64,000 nucleotides of DNA. It comes from Sphagnum compactum (lineage: Eukaryota > Bryophyta > Sphagnopsida > Sphagnales). The notes below the pieces were generated by a model that did not search any database, had not been told where the DNA came from, and saw nothing but the letters and a program-made list of their open reading frames with translations. Location of the stretch: the NCBI GenBank assembly GCA_965153455.1, contig OZ234501.1, positions 10,850,001-10,914,000 of the forward strand, given 5' to 3'. The position numbers and the translations under genes were made by a program. This document shows, piece after piece, positions 25,717-37,775 of the stretch. Numbering within the stretch: the stretch's first letter is position 1; every line of letters begins with the position of its first letter.

Positions 25717-28700
25717 GGTGTGTTTTCATTCTCACAATTGAGTTTTGATGAATTATTAGATCAATGATCTTTCTTGTTTGAATGTATATATGTAAGATAT
25801 CTAGAAGCCTACAAAGTTCAACTCTAATATGAGAATGTGGCTTGAACATTTTTCACACAAAGACGTGAACCTTGAAGGATGAACTAGGTTGACATGAAAG
25901 ACAAAACACAATTGCATTGGATCGTGGATTCCCATTGAAAGACTTCACATATAGATTTCACTATTAAATTATTCATTTAATCAATAAAAAAATGAATTGG
26001 TTTATAAAAAAAATTTGAATATTTGATTTAATGCACTCCACTCCAAGGAAACCTCCATATGTTCATCTACAATGTTTTAAAATCAGTCAGACAATTTGGG
26101 CAAGTTTCAAATATATCATGAGTGTTGTGATAAGTGATTTATGCTTCTCATATTCTTGTACTTTTCTATCACATATTACATGCATATAGGATGAATTAAG
26201 CAATGTTGTGTGATTATTTGATTAAAAAAAAAATTGCTAGTTTGAACTTTTAAATATTTCAGCTTCAAAGAATCATTGGTTCTGGTTCTTTAAAAAAAAA
26301 ACCAAAAAACCAAAAAACCGTTATTTCAAAAGTATTAAAGAACCTACAATTTTGATGAAGGAAGCAATGAAGAACTTTAAATAATATTTGATTTGACAAC
26401 CAAAATAAAAATTCATATGCCCTCTTTTCAATGATGGGCAATTTTTTTTAAAAATTTATATTTCAAATAGACATATCCAAAAAGTATTACATGTCAAATC
26501 CCAACTTGTAAAGCATCGTGAATTAATTAATAACAAAACTTAACATTTGAATTTCATACAAACCTTGGAAAGTTGCAAAATCCAAATTTTCATGATGTAA
26601 AATCTATTTCTAAAGACCTAGATTAAAAGTCACATAACTTGCAAATCTCAAGTCAGGGCATGGGATGGTTAGTTTGATTTTAAAACTATTTTTTGCCAAA
26701 TTTGACAAGAAGGGTATTCCCAAGATTGCATATGTGGTAGAATTTAAAATCTCATATATGGATTTTTACCAAATGAAGTTGAATCATTTAAATTCCAAGA
26801 GCAATGTTCAATTATATGTTGGTTGGGTTAATTTTAAATATGGGATTTCATGTAAGCACAACGTCATTGCCCCGTTAGCTTGAATGAATCGTTGAAATGT
26901 TCTAAAGCAATGTTCAAATACAAGTTGATTGGGTTGTTTGTAAAGATGGGAATTCATGTAGGCATCACATTATCACCCTATTCGCACCACGTTATCGCCT
27001 TGTTAGGGTGAGTATCATAAATGTGAGGTCACACTGGGTGCTTGCAATAAATATCCCCCAAAATTGGGAAATTTTTTAGATGTAGAGCAAACTCCGCACC
27101 CATACACCTCAAATTTGTGCACCTCAAATAACCAATGCCATTCATTCATAAGATCCATAGGGACCTTTTTCTAGCACCTTTAGTCCTTGCAAAAGACTAG
27201 TCACTTTGTTTTTTTGGGGTGGGGGCTTGCAAAGCATTTGATCGATGGTCATAGTTCAAACTTTTTGACATTCATAGTTCATACTTTTTTGCATGTAGTT
27301 GAGAAAGGGGTTGATTTATAGATCCTTGCCAAGTATTTTAGGTTCCCCATGCAAGGGGGAATAGTAGCATCTATTATAAGGCAAATTTTTTTTGCAAAAG
27401 CAGAAGAAATTACCATGGACAAGCCACATGCAAGGAAACTTGCACTTGTGGTTTTGGACGAGCCACATGTAGGGAGAGACTTGCACTTGTGGTTTTAATT
27501 GAGAAGAGTAATTACCTTAATTATCAGAATTCTTCAATGTGTAGAGCTTCACATCTAAAGCTCATTGATGCTTTGCATCCTGGTCAGGATTAGGTAATAA
27601 TCTAACTCTCATCAACTCTTCAAGGGTGGCCATGCCACGGAGCTAGGAAAGTGGATTGTTAAAGTGTAGGTAGATGAATCTTGCTACGAAAGTGGCTTGT
27701 TAAAGTGTAGGTAGACGAATCTTGCCAATGGTTGCTCATATAAACTAAGGGATATTATTTTCAAGTATAATTTGACCATTTAGGAAAAAAAGAAAATGGG
27801 TACAAATTTAGATTACTACTAGTGACTTTCATGCATTGGGTGAATCAGCACCAACCCATGTTGGGTACTATGGTAAAATATCCCAAAATCTATTTAAAAA
27901 TTATTTCTAAATATTAGGTACAAAATGAGGTGCCTCCCAAGTTCAGTTTTTGTTTTTTTTTTTGCAATGAGCCAATTTGATTGGTCCATCACTCAAAAAA
28001 TAATGAAATTATGGAGGCTCCATTAAATAGAAGGTTCTATTTTAAAGCATAGAGTTCCTCGGCTTTGGTCCACCTATGCAGATGAAAAGCCGAAACATTC
28101 AACAAAGCATATGGGATAAAACGAAGGTCCTATGGGAACTCTTTGTGAAGAGAGGGAGTTAAGCATGTAGGCTTCACACAAACCATGGTTGGATGTTAGT
28201 GATTTTCATTCATCATCATCCATGGTGGATGGTGGTGCTTTTCTATCATGAATGTAAATTCATTAATGTTGTGAAATTTCATCATTTTGTTAGTTTCATC
28301 CTTGTTGTCAATTTCATAGATATTGTGAATATCATTCTTTACATGTTTTCATCCATGCACAACTTTCATTCAAGTGGTGCAATTCATTTGTTTCAGAATT
28401 TCTGTGTATGTTATCAAAATATGTTCACATTACATGCCAATTTGATCTGTGAACATAAATTCCTTTCAAGCACAATAGAACTCTCAATTATCTTCATTGT
28501 TTACACATATCCTTATTAACAAGCTTGGCCTTTATCTTTACACTTAATGGTAAGTTCATGGGCAATGGGTGAAACAACATTTGAGTTTCACATGGTTTAA
28601 TTCTTCGGCCATTTTGCCACTTAAAAGTAAAGGGTGCATATGTAGGAGGATGGAATAGAAGGCAACAATTCTTGAAAGGCCAATTTGTAGGTAAGGATAT

Positions 28701-29390
28701 AGGTCTATAGAGGGAAGGACATAGCTAATAGCTTCACAAAGACAGATAGATATACATGGATGAAATTGTTTTCAATAGCATTGATATTGTGATTTATTTT
28801 CATGAAATTCACTTTCATCCATGTTATAGATATCATGAACTATTTCATTCAAATGGCACATATGGAAAAGTTCACACAAAATTCCATGTGATTTAATCGC
28901 GTACGGGGAATTGCATTTGTGTGGTCATTTTTGTCTAAGAAGAAATTTTCATCCATCACCAAGTTTTAATTCACATGGCTAACGACAGTTGTGCTAAATT
29001 TCATCCCTAAGCATAATTATACTCATGGAGAACTCAATTTGTTAGTATTGGAAATTTAATCCAATTGTTTTTGTTTCATTTGGTCCCAAAAAAAAATAAA
29101 AAAATGGATGGAATTTTCAATACAAACATCCAATTGTTTCATTTCACTTGGTCATAAAACACAAAAAAATTGGATGGTTTTTTCAATACAAAACATCCAA
29201 TTGTTTTTGTTTCATTTGGTAATAAAACGAAAAAGATTGGATGGAATTTTCAATGCAAACATCCAATTTTTTGAATTGTATTGTTTCAGAAAATATGATT
29301 CTATCAAATTATGTTGTTGGGATGTCCATGATTTTCACATGTCTGAAACGGCGAAGAGATTTATTGCAAAGCCAAAATATGATGTGTGGA
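25717..29390. repeat. Block B: upstream part of the segmental duplication
   Basis: This is the partner of block A (17.7-22.2 kb); matches are listed there. It is shorter than block A because of deletions. Around 29050-29270 the phrase ATCCAATTGTTT / TTGGATGG is repeated about four times, an expansion not seen to this degree in block A. Open frames here (28193-28519, 29108-29437) are repeat-derived. No gene was supported. Confidence 0.7.
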
Positions 29391-30677
29391 ATGACAATTC
29401 AATCTTCCAAAACAAGTTTATATTACTATCCAAATGAATCAAGCTCTTACTCTTGTGAATCATATATATTACTTTGAAAATTTGAATCTCTTACACTACT
29501 TTGTAAACATGTATCATGGTACATTATGCTACATATTTTCACTTAGGAACATTCAATATTCAAAATTTCTTTAAAAACACTATGTACTAGACTAATAGCA
29601 CCAACACAAATATGTCACCCAAATGAAAAATCATTCTATCCTACCAACACTGGCCAAGAGCTCCTTAGTGGCTACCACCCAAGTGGCTCCTCTTGTTGTT
29701 GCACATGGACATACTATCATTGGCAATAGAACTAGAAAATTTGGTGTTCTTGGTTGAAATGAACCCTAAACCCTAAATGAGCATCATTTCAGGTTATCTA
29801 AAAACCCAAAAGCCTCAAGTATACCCTCCTTTCTTAGCTTAGGAGGCTCACCTTGAGCTCCTTTCAATGTTGGAACTTCACCTTGAAGCTTTGTTCAACA
29901 TAATGCATTAATGGTTTAGGAGGACATGTCACTACTTATGTTGGGCTACATGTAGATATTGTACTCTTATGTAGTTGGTCAATTAGGTCAAACCCTAAAC
30001 CCTAAATCCTAAACTACCACCACTATGAACCAACTAACAACTGATATTGTTAGCATTGCCAATACTCTACCGGTATGACCAAAGTTATCTTGTTCTCTGA
30101 GAGCTAAGATGTACAGAGCTTGCATACCCAACATCATAAAAAATTCACAAGCATCAAATCCAGCGAAGCACATAGTAGCAGACAAAAAACAATCCACATG
30201 TGCCCAAGAAAACTTGTCTGCCATCTCATAATGGAGGTCTTGAACAGACTATCATTGCTTCTGTTGCTTGCTGCATTCAGATCAGTATTCCACAAGCTCA
30301 AAGAGAAAACTTACTACGGTTTAATTGAAGTGCGTAACCACAATGTAGGTATGCATATATCCTGTCACCATCTCCTTCATCATCCCTGCATCCCTCTATT
30401 TGCAGTGAAGTTGATGCTTGCAGCTCTACCATCAATCATGCTTCCACTGTTTTGAACAGTTGGTGTGTACACAGACTCTTCGGTTCAAAGATTTCCAATT
30501 TCCATGTAGAACCATCAGATTTCATATTTTCAGTGGATAAACCTTGCATGCTTGACTATATGAATGCAGATAAATGAAAACAATAAAGTTAAGTGCCTTC
30601 TTCCTTAGGCAAATTTGTATCCTTGCATTCCAAGGCCTGAAAGATGTAACTGCTAGAAAAAATTGTTTGAGTCAAAA
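29391..30677. other. Intergenic DNA and presumed 3' UTR of the mutase gene
   Basis: This contains two short telomere-type runs, AACCCTAAACCCTAAA near 29762-29777 and 29991-30014. From about 30050 rightward the base composition becomes less AT-rich, which suggests the 3' UTR or flank of the minus-strand gene at 30678-33270. A 71-codon minus-strand frame at 30009-30224 is hydrophobic but unassigned and has no supporting features. Confidence 0.45.
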
Positions 30678-33270
30678 CTACTTTGATTTGCTAACTTTTG
30701 GTGTACCGTTGGCCACTGCAGTCTTGGAGCTTCCTGAGTTTATTTCAGTCCAGGCCTCAATCCATGTCACCATCGCATCTGCTAGCTTTGTGAAATATGG
30801 GTCAACACCTGTTAGTTTCTCCTTCACCTGTTTCATACAATTGAAAAGAGCGAACAAGTCAAAATTGCAGTTGAGCAATTGGGTTTCATTGAACAGAAGA
30901 CCAGCAATTTACTCCATCGGACAAGTCCAAGCAATCCAAGGAGTCTCAGAGAAGGCTGAAAATGTGCAATTGGAACTTAAATGTAAACTTGGGAAGTTGA
31001 ATGTTGGGAAACAAAAAAGAGGGTCTACTTGGTTGAATAACATCATCATACATAGATCCTCATTTTCAAATTTTTTTTCGTGTAAGCTGGTAGGTAGGCA
31101 AACATTTGGGAGTCAAAATAACTGACAGCATCAAACAACAGGAACAAGCATCCAAAGACCCTGACCTGCTTGGAGAGTTCAATGTAGCATTGCTCCACAG
31201 TGACAGCCTCTTTTGGGAGCTGCACCTGCTGGAAGAAAGGGATGATCTCCTCCTGCCAGAAGATGCCCTTGTATTCTTTCTTCAGGTTGACAAATGGGTT
31301 GCTTGCCTTGCTGTGATGAATGTAGGGCAGTCCTGTCTTCACTCCCAAACCCAAGTGATCACAAATAACCTGCCAAAGGTTCACAACCTTTGTCAGTCAC
31401 AATTTTGATCCAGCAGAATGATAGGTTGATATATCAAGTCCAGTGTCGGGCAGTTACCCAGTTTGGCTGGTTAGAACCGCCAGTTCTAGTTCAACTAGGT
31501 CTGACTTCCAGAACTGGAACCAAAATTGGAACCAGAATTATTCTTTTTCAAGAACTGCACCAGAACCAGACCCAGGGTTCCATTTTTTGTGGAACTAGAA
31601 CCGGAACCAGAGGTTCTTCATAAAGGTCAAGAACTGCCCAACACTGTTCAAGACCCACTGTGAAGTCAAGATAGAAAAATAAGGACATTCATGCAACCAT
31701 ACCTATCTCCACACCCATAATACCTTCACAGACTCAATGTTCTTCACCACATCATACTTCACTTATAGGCTTTGATCTAATGTTGTAGACATGATGTGTT
31801 GAACCAAATACTGGGTTTCTTGTAACTTACACTTTGTGATTAAGAAAGGAAGCTGAGTGAGCATTGAGCAAATATTGCTGAGTGAAAGCTGTGAAGCATA
31901 AGTGTGAAGCAAATGGAGGGAGATTGTTACCTTGCAGCACCAACCTGCCCACATGTCATCATATCGTCCAATGGGCTGCCCATCACCCATGAGACCAAAA
32001 TACATGGCAGGCCCAATCAGGCTTCTATCAAATGCCAGATTCATCCCACACATTGGGAACAAAGTCCCTTTGGGGATTGTCATCACCATATCAACAAACC
32101 TGTGAAGATCACAACAATAGTAGCCACCAGTTAATCAATGGATAAGCATGACCTGCCTTAATTAGAAAGGACAATGCAATGTTTTCTTGATGAACATGCA
32201 ATTGTTTCAATAAGCTCAAGTACTGGTGCAATAAACAGATTTAGAGCAAACTTTCAATTGAACTACTCTGCAGAGAAAATTGTGAGGTGATTGCTCCAGA
32301 GAAGACAAAACAGAGATAGCCAAGGTCTACAATGGGGTATTTTGAACAAGCAGTCTCCAATCTCTGGTGATAAAAAAAATACCCTGCTGCCCTCAACAAT
32401 GTTCATATACAAATGGGTGTGGGTCTAACAACTCAAAAATAGAATCCAACCAACCGTGTATTTCTTTCTGCAGGTTTAACAAGCTGTGTGGGTGCATCAT
32501 AATCGGGTACATTGAGCCAGAGGCCATGAGAGATGGCAGTCGGGACACCCTCTCGCAGACTGAATGGATACCCACGGACAAAATCTGCACCCTTCCGATA
32601 AGGATCATACAGTGTGTTGAAAAAGAAGGGAGTTGATGGAGAAAGAATGTTTGTGATATGTTGCTCCAAGGCATTGATTTCATTGCCTTGTGGATCCTTT
32701 GCAACCTGTCATGAGATCAATCCAAGATCAAGAAATGGTTAAAACTGTACACCACACATTGGTGATCTCAGGGAGCTGATAGGTAGATGTGCCATGAAAA
32801 CATATGACAGGAGGGAGATCTCTTCCATTGAAACCTAACAAGAATGCCGAAGAATGACACACTTGATGTGCATTACTGAATGACACAAAACCCACATTGT
32901 GATTTGTGACTTTATGGATTCCAAGTTGAAGATCTGGAATTCTTACCCAGCAGTCATCATCGATGGTGAACACATATTTCTTCTTTGACATCATGAAACC
33001 AAAGCATCTGCAAGCACTGTCCTTGAAGGAAATGCAAGAAGCCTTGGGTCCCAGGATCCGGTTGATGTCATTGCGGTTGTAGAGCTCATAGTCATAACCC
33101 TCAGGCACCTTAATAACCTTTGAGGGATCCCCATCCTGCACAATGATGAGGTGGTATGGGCTCAAATAGGGCCTCCATTGCTCAAGGAAGTCAAGGTTCC
33201 TGATGGTGGGAATCACTATGTCTAGCTCATCCTTCAATAACGGGGGCAGGGATGTCGCTGGAACTGCCAT
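30678..33270 (-). CDS. RGP/UAM: UDP-arabinopyranose mutase / reversibly glycosylated polypeptide
   Basis: This encodes a 365-residue protein that in plants interconverts UDP-arabinopyranose and UDP-arabinofuranose for cell-wall arabinans and arabinogalactans. Family members are cytosolic or associate with the outer face of the Golgi. Exons on the minus strand are 33270-32947, 32705-32455, 32099-31931, 31369-31166 and 30827-30678, all GT-AG; the joined frame is open throughout. Sequence is close to the family consensus. [13 protein letters not shown] is near the N-terminus, followed by [23 protein letters not shown] and the acidic FTIDDDCW motif (Asp 104-106). Then come [70 protein letters not shown] and [12 protein letters not shown]. 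The length is normal. The ATG at 33270 was chosen because upstream in-frame codons are not ATG. WCCK replaces the usual WCVK. It is the best-conserved gene in the window and probably functional. Confidence 0.97.
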
Positions 33271-34890
33271 GACCACTGTCCTTCCACTCTCTTGTCACTC
33301 CAAAATTTGAGCTTGGTACAGTTCACTCCAAGATCTGAACACAAAAAGCCAGCAGTCAAGAAGATAAAAATACAACCATCTGATGGGTGAATGTATAGCA
33401 ATCAATTGCAATCTGAGGTCATTGGTCTGACACACAGTTGAAACAAGTTCACATGGATCTGAGAAACATCTGCACTCATAAGATTGGACAGAGATCTGCA
33501 CTATCTATGACTTCTTTGTGATCACTCAACACCTCATAAGGGGGAAAAAAAAACCTTGGCTACCAGACCCAGACTGAGGCTTAGATCTGGTCCTACAGAA
33601 GATTGAGTACACATGAATACATGAAGGAGATGTTGTTCTGGACAGCTCAAATCAGAACAGAAAACCTTTGACTTTGAATGCAATGTACAACCAGATGATT
33701 CAAGACTGCTACAACAAAAAATGCTGATGACCCAATGCAGGTTGTTGGAAAACAATGGGCACGGCGATCAAGACATTGGTATCGGCTACATCGATTCTGC
33801 AGAAACTTATGTCAAGCAAGCTTTAAATAAGCTAAGAGCAGGATGATGATCCAACCAAAATGCAACAAGGGAGCTGAAAAACAGACAGAAGGCTGAAAAA
33901 AAGAAGAAAGAACTGGTTCAACGAAACTCGAAAAGGGAAATGACAACAAAACAAGACCAAGATCCAACTGAAGTTGTTCAAGGGAGCTGGAAAACCACAA
34001 AAGAAAAAAGAAAAAGAAAAACACTGCCTGAAGGAGCAAAAGTAGAGAAAAACTCAAAGAAACCACAGCTCCACATTCAGAAAGAAAAAGTCAAGGAAGA
34101 CAAGAGACCCTAGGAAGCAAAACTCAATGGGTACCCATAAGTCCAAAAACCTCCAGGCACCCAAGATCCAATGCAAAGTGCAAGTAGGAAACTGCAAAAC
34201 CCAGAACCCAAAACAAAGAGGAATCTCCAAAACCCAGAAACCAAGAAAAAAGGGTGTGAGTGATGAGAAAATTCTGGGAGCTGAGAAGCAAACAAGAAAC
34301 TACAACTAGCGATGGACATAGAACACAATCCAACCCCGCCCCCGCCCCCAAAAAAAAAAAAGGAGTAAAAAAGGAGAAGAGCAGCAAAACACAATGCACA
34401 ATAACACACAACAACAACAACAACAAAACCAAAACCCGAGATCTAACAATCCAAGGTATTGAAGAAGGTACTTACACAAGGGAAACCAAACAAGAAACAC
34501 ACAAAGATTATCAGATCTGCACACAACCCATCTCCGGGGGGGGGAAAAAAAAACAAAAAACAAAACCCATCAACATAAACCTCCAACCCAGTGCAAAAAC
34601 ACATACAACATACAACACATACATGGGTAGCAATGCCATGGAATCAAGCTACCCAAAAAACAGCTCAAAAAAGAAGGAAAAAAGAAAAAAACATAGTACT
34701 GACACAGCTAGAGCACCAAAGAAGTAGGCAACGAACCTAGCTGAAACCCAGCAACAATTGGTTTTGAAAAAGTCGAGAACTCCAAGAGAATGTCGTTGAC
34801 GGGAGAGAGAGAAAGAGAGAGAGAGAGAGCAAGAGAGCTTTGCACTTGCACTAGTGTAGGAAATGCTCCTCTTGTTGTTGTTGTGGTTGG
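33271..34890 (-). promoter_or_regulatory. 5' leader region of the mutase gene, probably containing an intron
   Basis: Between the start codon and the TATA box at 34920 lies about 1.6 kb of purine-rich (+ strand) DNA with no credible ORF. On the gene strand it is CT-rich near the expected transcription start: the run complementary to GAGAGAGAGAAAGAGAGAGA at 34801-34828. A 5'-UTR intron is plausible given the length and a possible acceptor (GGACAG) close to the ATG, but exact splice sites are not fixed. It also carries CAACAACAACAA near 34410-34424 and a short poly-G at 34536-34544. Low-complexity open frames in this stretch are not genes. Confidence 0.5.
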
Positions 34891-34919
34891 GTTGGGGTAT
34901 TTTAGGGACCTATTTCTCC

Positions 34920-34927
34920 CTTTTATA
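34920..34927 (-). promoter_or_regulatory. TATA box of the mutase gene
   Basis: TATAAAAG on the minus strand matches the plant TATA consensus. It is followed at suitable distance by the CT-rich leader. It predicts transcription starting near 34890. Confidence 0.6.
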
Positions 34928-36340
34928 ACTACCTACTAAACTTACTCATCTTATGTAATAGACACGCCAAGCCCAAAGAATTTGGGACAACCCATTTGGA
35001 GTGGGACACTAGGTACCCTACCCTACCCTACTAGATACTAAATACCTTGGTAGATTCCATACTAATACTATTCTTTTTTGAAAAGTGTTGAAATTAGGGT
35101 TTGGTTTTTTTTTTCCCTTAATTTTTTTTAAATTTTTTGGTTTTGAAAGTTTCGCCAAAAAAAATTTTCATTTTTCTTAAGCAATTTTTTTTGGGAATTT
35201 TATGTGCCCAATCATTTCCTTTTGTGATGGGCCAAGAGAAAATTTATAGAAAAAAAAAAAAATCCCTCCTTGGGTGCACCCCCTCAACTAATTAATACAA
35301 AAAAAATAGGTACCATCATCACTATAGAAATATGTTTTGGACTAGGGACACAAAAATATATTTAGTAGGTACATACATGCACATGTATAGTTTGTGACTA
35401 AACCCTAAACCCCAAAAGAATTGTAACTTAGATTTGAACTCAGAGTCTACCCTTGATTTAGTGTTAGCATGAGACATTTGTAATATTTTGAAATGGATTT
35501 TTTTGGGATTTTTTAACCATGGTACCAATGTGGGTCCTGGTTGTTCAACCTAAGGTTACCAGCTTTATTTGGGCAATTGGGTGGTGGTGGCCTAAACCTA
35601 TTAAAAAACAAGTGTTTTGTAAATTTTGTAGCTTGGCATGTTAATAATGTCATGGCTTTTGTGCATGAGTGTAGCAAATAGTACTTCATTAGTGTGTGGA
35701 AACAAAAGAAAAGGCAAAAGAGAGAGAGAGAGGGTTTAAAAAAAGAAAAAAGCCTTACTTATACACACACATGCACACGTCTTTTTAACATTTTTTTTTA
35801 AACAACCTTACCTTTTTGCATAAGGTTCGTAGTTTATAGCTTAATAGATGTATATGGGTTTGATTGATTCATGGCAATCATGGTCTTGTTGAACGAGTGC
35901 ATGTTAAAGGCCAATTTTCTTTATAGTTTTAAACACTTGAAAAGGGTGTGAGTAACTAATGTCTCCTTTTCACAAGAATTTCGGTGACCTACATGTTAAA
36001 TGTGTAATAGGGTTTGGATGGTTTGTGAGAATTTTAAAGGATCGATGGAGATGCTAATGGAAATGCCACAAAAGATTACGTTTTTCAATGTTTAGCAAAC
36101 TAAAGTTGTGTGTAAGTAAGTCGAAGATTTTTTTTTCAATGTGATGGGGTTGGTGGATTTGGTGATCTGAATTTGTTTTTCGAGTTATCCCATAATGGGT
36201 GTTTTCAATGCAAAAGCTTTTTTTTTTGTTTTGTTCAGGGCATAACTTTGATTACATATTGGGAGGAACTTCCAACTGGTTTCCTCCTCACCCAAAGAGC
36301 CAAATTACATTCTACTGCATTCTAGTCCAATGTAACTGGG
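34928..36340. other. Intergenic DNA
   Basis: No gene was supported. CCCAAAGAATTTGGG (about 34974-34988) is a short inverted repeat followed by CCCTACCCTACCCTA (about 35016-35030). A telomere-type fragment occurs near 35399-35412, and GAGAGAGAGAGAG near 35720. Confidence 0.45.
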
Positions 36341-36684
36341 TAAGAGCATCTCCACCAATGTTCAGTATGTGACCACAGGCTAAAATATTTCTTACATCCA
36401 AGTTTTAGTTATTAACGTTTTTTTTTCGACCCTGCCCAGCCCTTTTCAAACTGAAACTGGGACTGCAAATAGCTGGGAGATTACTAATAGCAACCCACTT
36501 AGAACAATCAAACTATTTACCCAATCAGAAACAAGGAAACAGTCAATAAATACGAGACTCTTCCAGGGCTCTGAGGACTTTTCAGGGTTTCCAATGGAAG
36601 GAATTCACTGGATTTGACTGATGAACCTCATCCAACAGTTTCTAGTGCAGGGTCACATACTGAACATTGGTGGAGATGCTCTTA
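36341..36684. mobile_element. MITE with 34-bp terminal inverted repeats
   Basis: The left end (36341-36374) starts TAAGAGCATCTCCACC, and the right end (36651-36684) is its exact reverse complement over 34 bp, giving a 344-bp element without coding capacity. GAGCATCTCCA-type termini are frequent in plant Tourist/PIF-Harbinger-like MITEs, but a clean 3-bp target duplication is not evident (TAA on the left, TTA on the right), so the superfamily is uncertain. Perfect termini suggest a fairly recent insertion. Confidence 0.88.
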
Positions 36685-37384
36685 GTGGGGGGGCTGGACA
36701 TTGATGGACCATACTGTCACATCCTTCATTATAGATATGCACATGATATCGATCGAGACATGATTCATACACACTTGATTTGGATACACATTTGATTGCA
36801 ATCCTGAAGAAGCTCTTGTCTTCTTCTCCTTTGGAAATGAACTTGTTGTATTACCGAGTGGGTTGTAGTATAATGGATTGGGAGCATTAGGGCCAAGATC
36901 CACTCATGTACACGGTAAACCAACCGAGTAGGGGTGAGCTGGTGTTTTCTTAGGTGGTAATGGGTTTTACCAAGGCCTATTCCAAAGTGTAACTCGTGTT
37001 CCCCCACTATTGTTGAGTCAGATGCCCAAGAGTGTTCCTCACCCCATATGTAAATTTGTGACATTCTTTAGTATAAAAATGGGTGAAAGAATGATTTCTT
37101 TGCCATTGCATGGACTACTAGTGATTTCCATTGCAAATTGGAACTGGAGGAACCAAATTTGCACTGAGCTAGCAGATGGCTCCATGTCCCACCTAGGGAA
37201 AAACCTCTAGAAGTGTATCTTAAGGTGCATTCACACCTAATGTTAAGTCCGTGTTAAGTGAAAATCTAGGTGGCATCTTAGGTGGCACCCAATGTTAAAT
37301 GGGTGATTGTTTAATGTTAAGTGCACGTTAACTTAACATAAAATCTTTGGGGTAAATAGGTATTAGGTCCTAAATGACTAGCTT
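36685..37384. other. Intergenic DNA
   Basis: No gene was supported. Open frames at 36682-36903 and 36765-37064 (-) and 37010-37210 (+) have no recognised motif. Words such as GTTAAGTGCACGTTAAC near 37317-37333 are repeated locally. Confidence 0.4.
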
Positions 37385-37474
37385 GGTGTTAGGGGACTTT
37401 ACACTAGAGTCCTTAACATCAAGTTGCAAGGTGTTAGGGGACTTTACACAAGAGTCCTTGACATCAAGTTGCAA
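37385..37474 (+). repeat. 45-bp tandem duplication
   Basis: A 45-bp unit starting GGTGTTAGGGGACTTTACAC occurs at 37385 and again at 37430, differing at two or three positions. Confidence 0.9.
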
Positions 37475-37624
37475 ATGGCACCTTTACTTGTATATCTTGG
37501 GTGCTAACATCCCAAGTTTCTGAGGAATGGGATTGGGTTTGTCCATCCTACTCTATATGCTTGTGCCATTGACCCAAGTGTGAACCCAAGTGTGAACTCA
37601 TAACCCAACTGTTTTTAGCCTTTG

Positions 37625-37775
37625 AAAATCATTTTTTGCATCCAATGACAAAACCACTTGAAATTCAATGTCTCTCACATCTTAGGTCTAAAAATTTCCA
37701 AATCACATTCATTAAATCCTATTCAATGAGAGATTTTCAACCAATTCCAAGAGTGTCCCCAAATTCCCCCATATC
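37625..37775 (+). repeat. Outlying copy of a roughly 130-170-bp degenerate repeat
   Basis: It shares the order AATGACAAAA(T/C)CACTT - TTCAATGTCTC - ATTAAATCCT - GAGA - TTCCAA with the tandem copies at 42345-42790. It is a diverged dispersed repeat with no coding potential. Confidence 0.55.

Noticed and set aside
31106-31408. Plus-strand 100-codon frame within the mutase gene
   Set aside because: It is antisense to mutase exon 4, whose protein sequence is strongly conserved.
33812-34727. Several open frames of 60-155 codons near the mutase gene 5' end
   Set aside because: They are low-complexity (poly-Lys/Gln/Thr or Phe/Leu/Ser) products of purine-rich DNA in the leader or intron.
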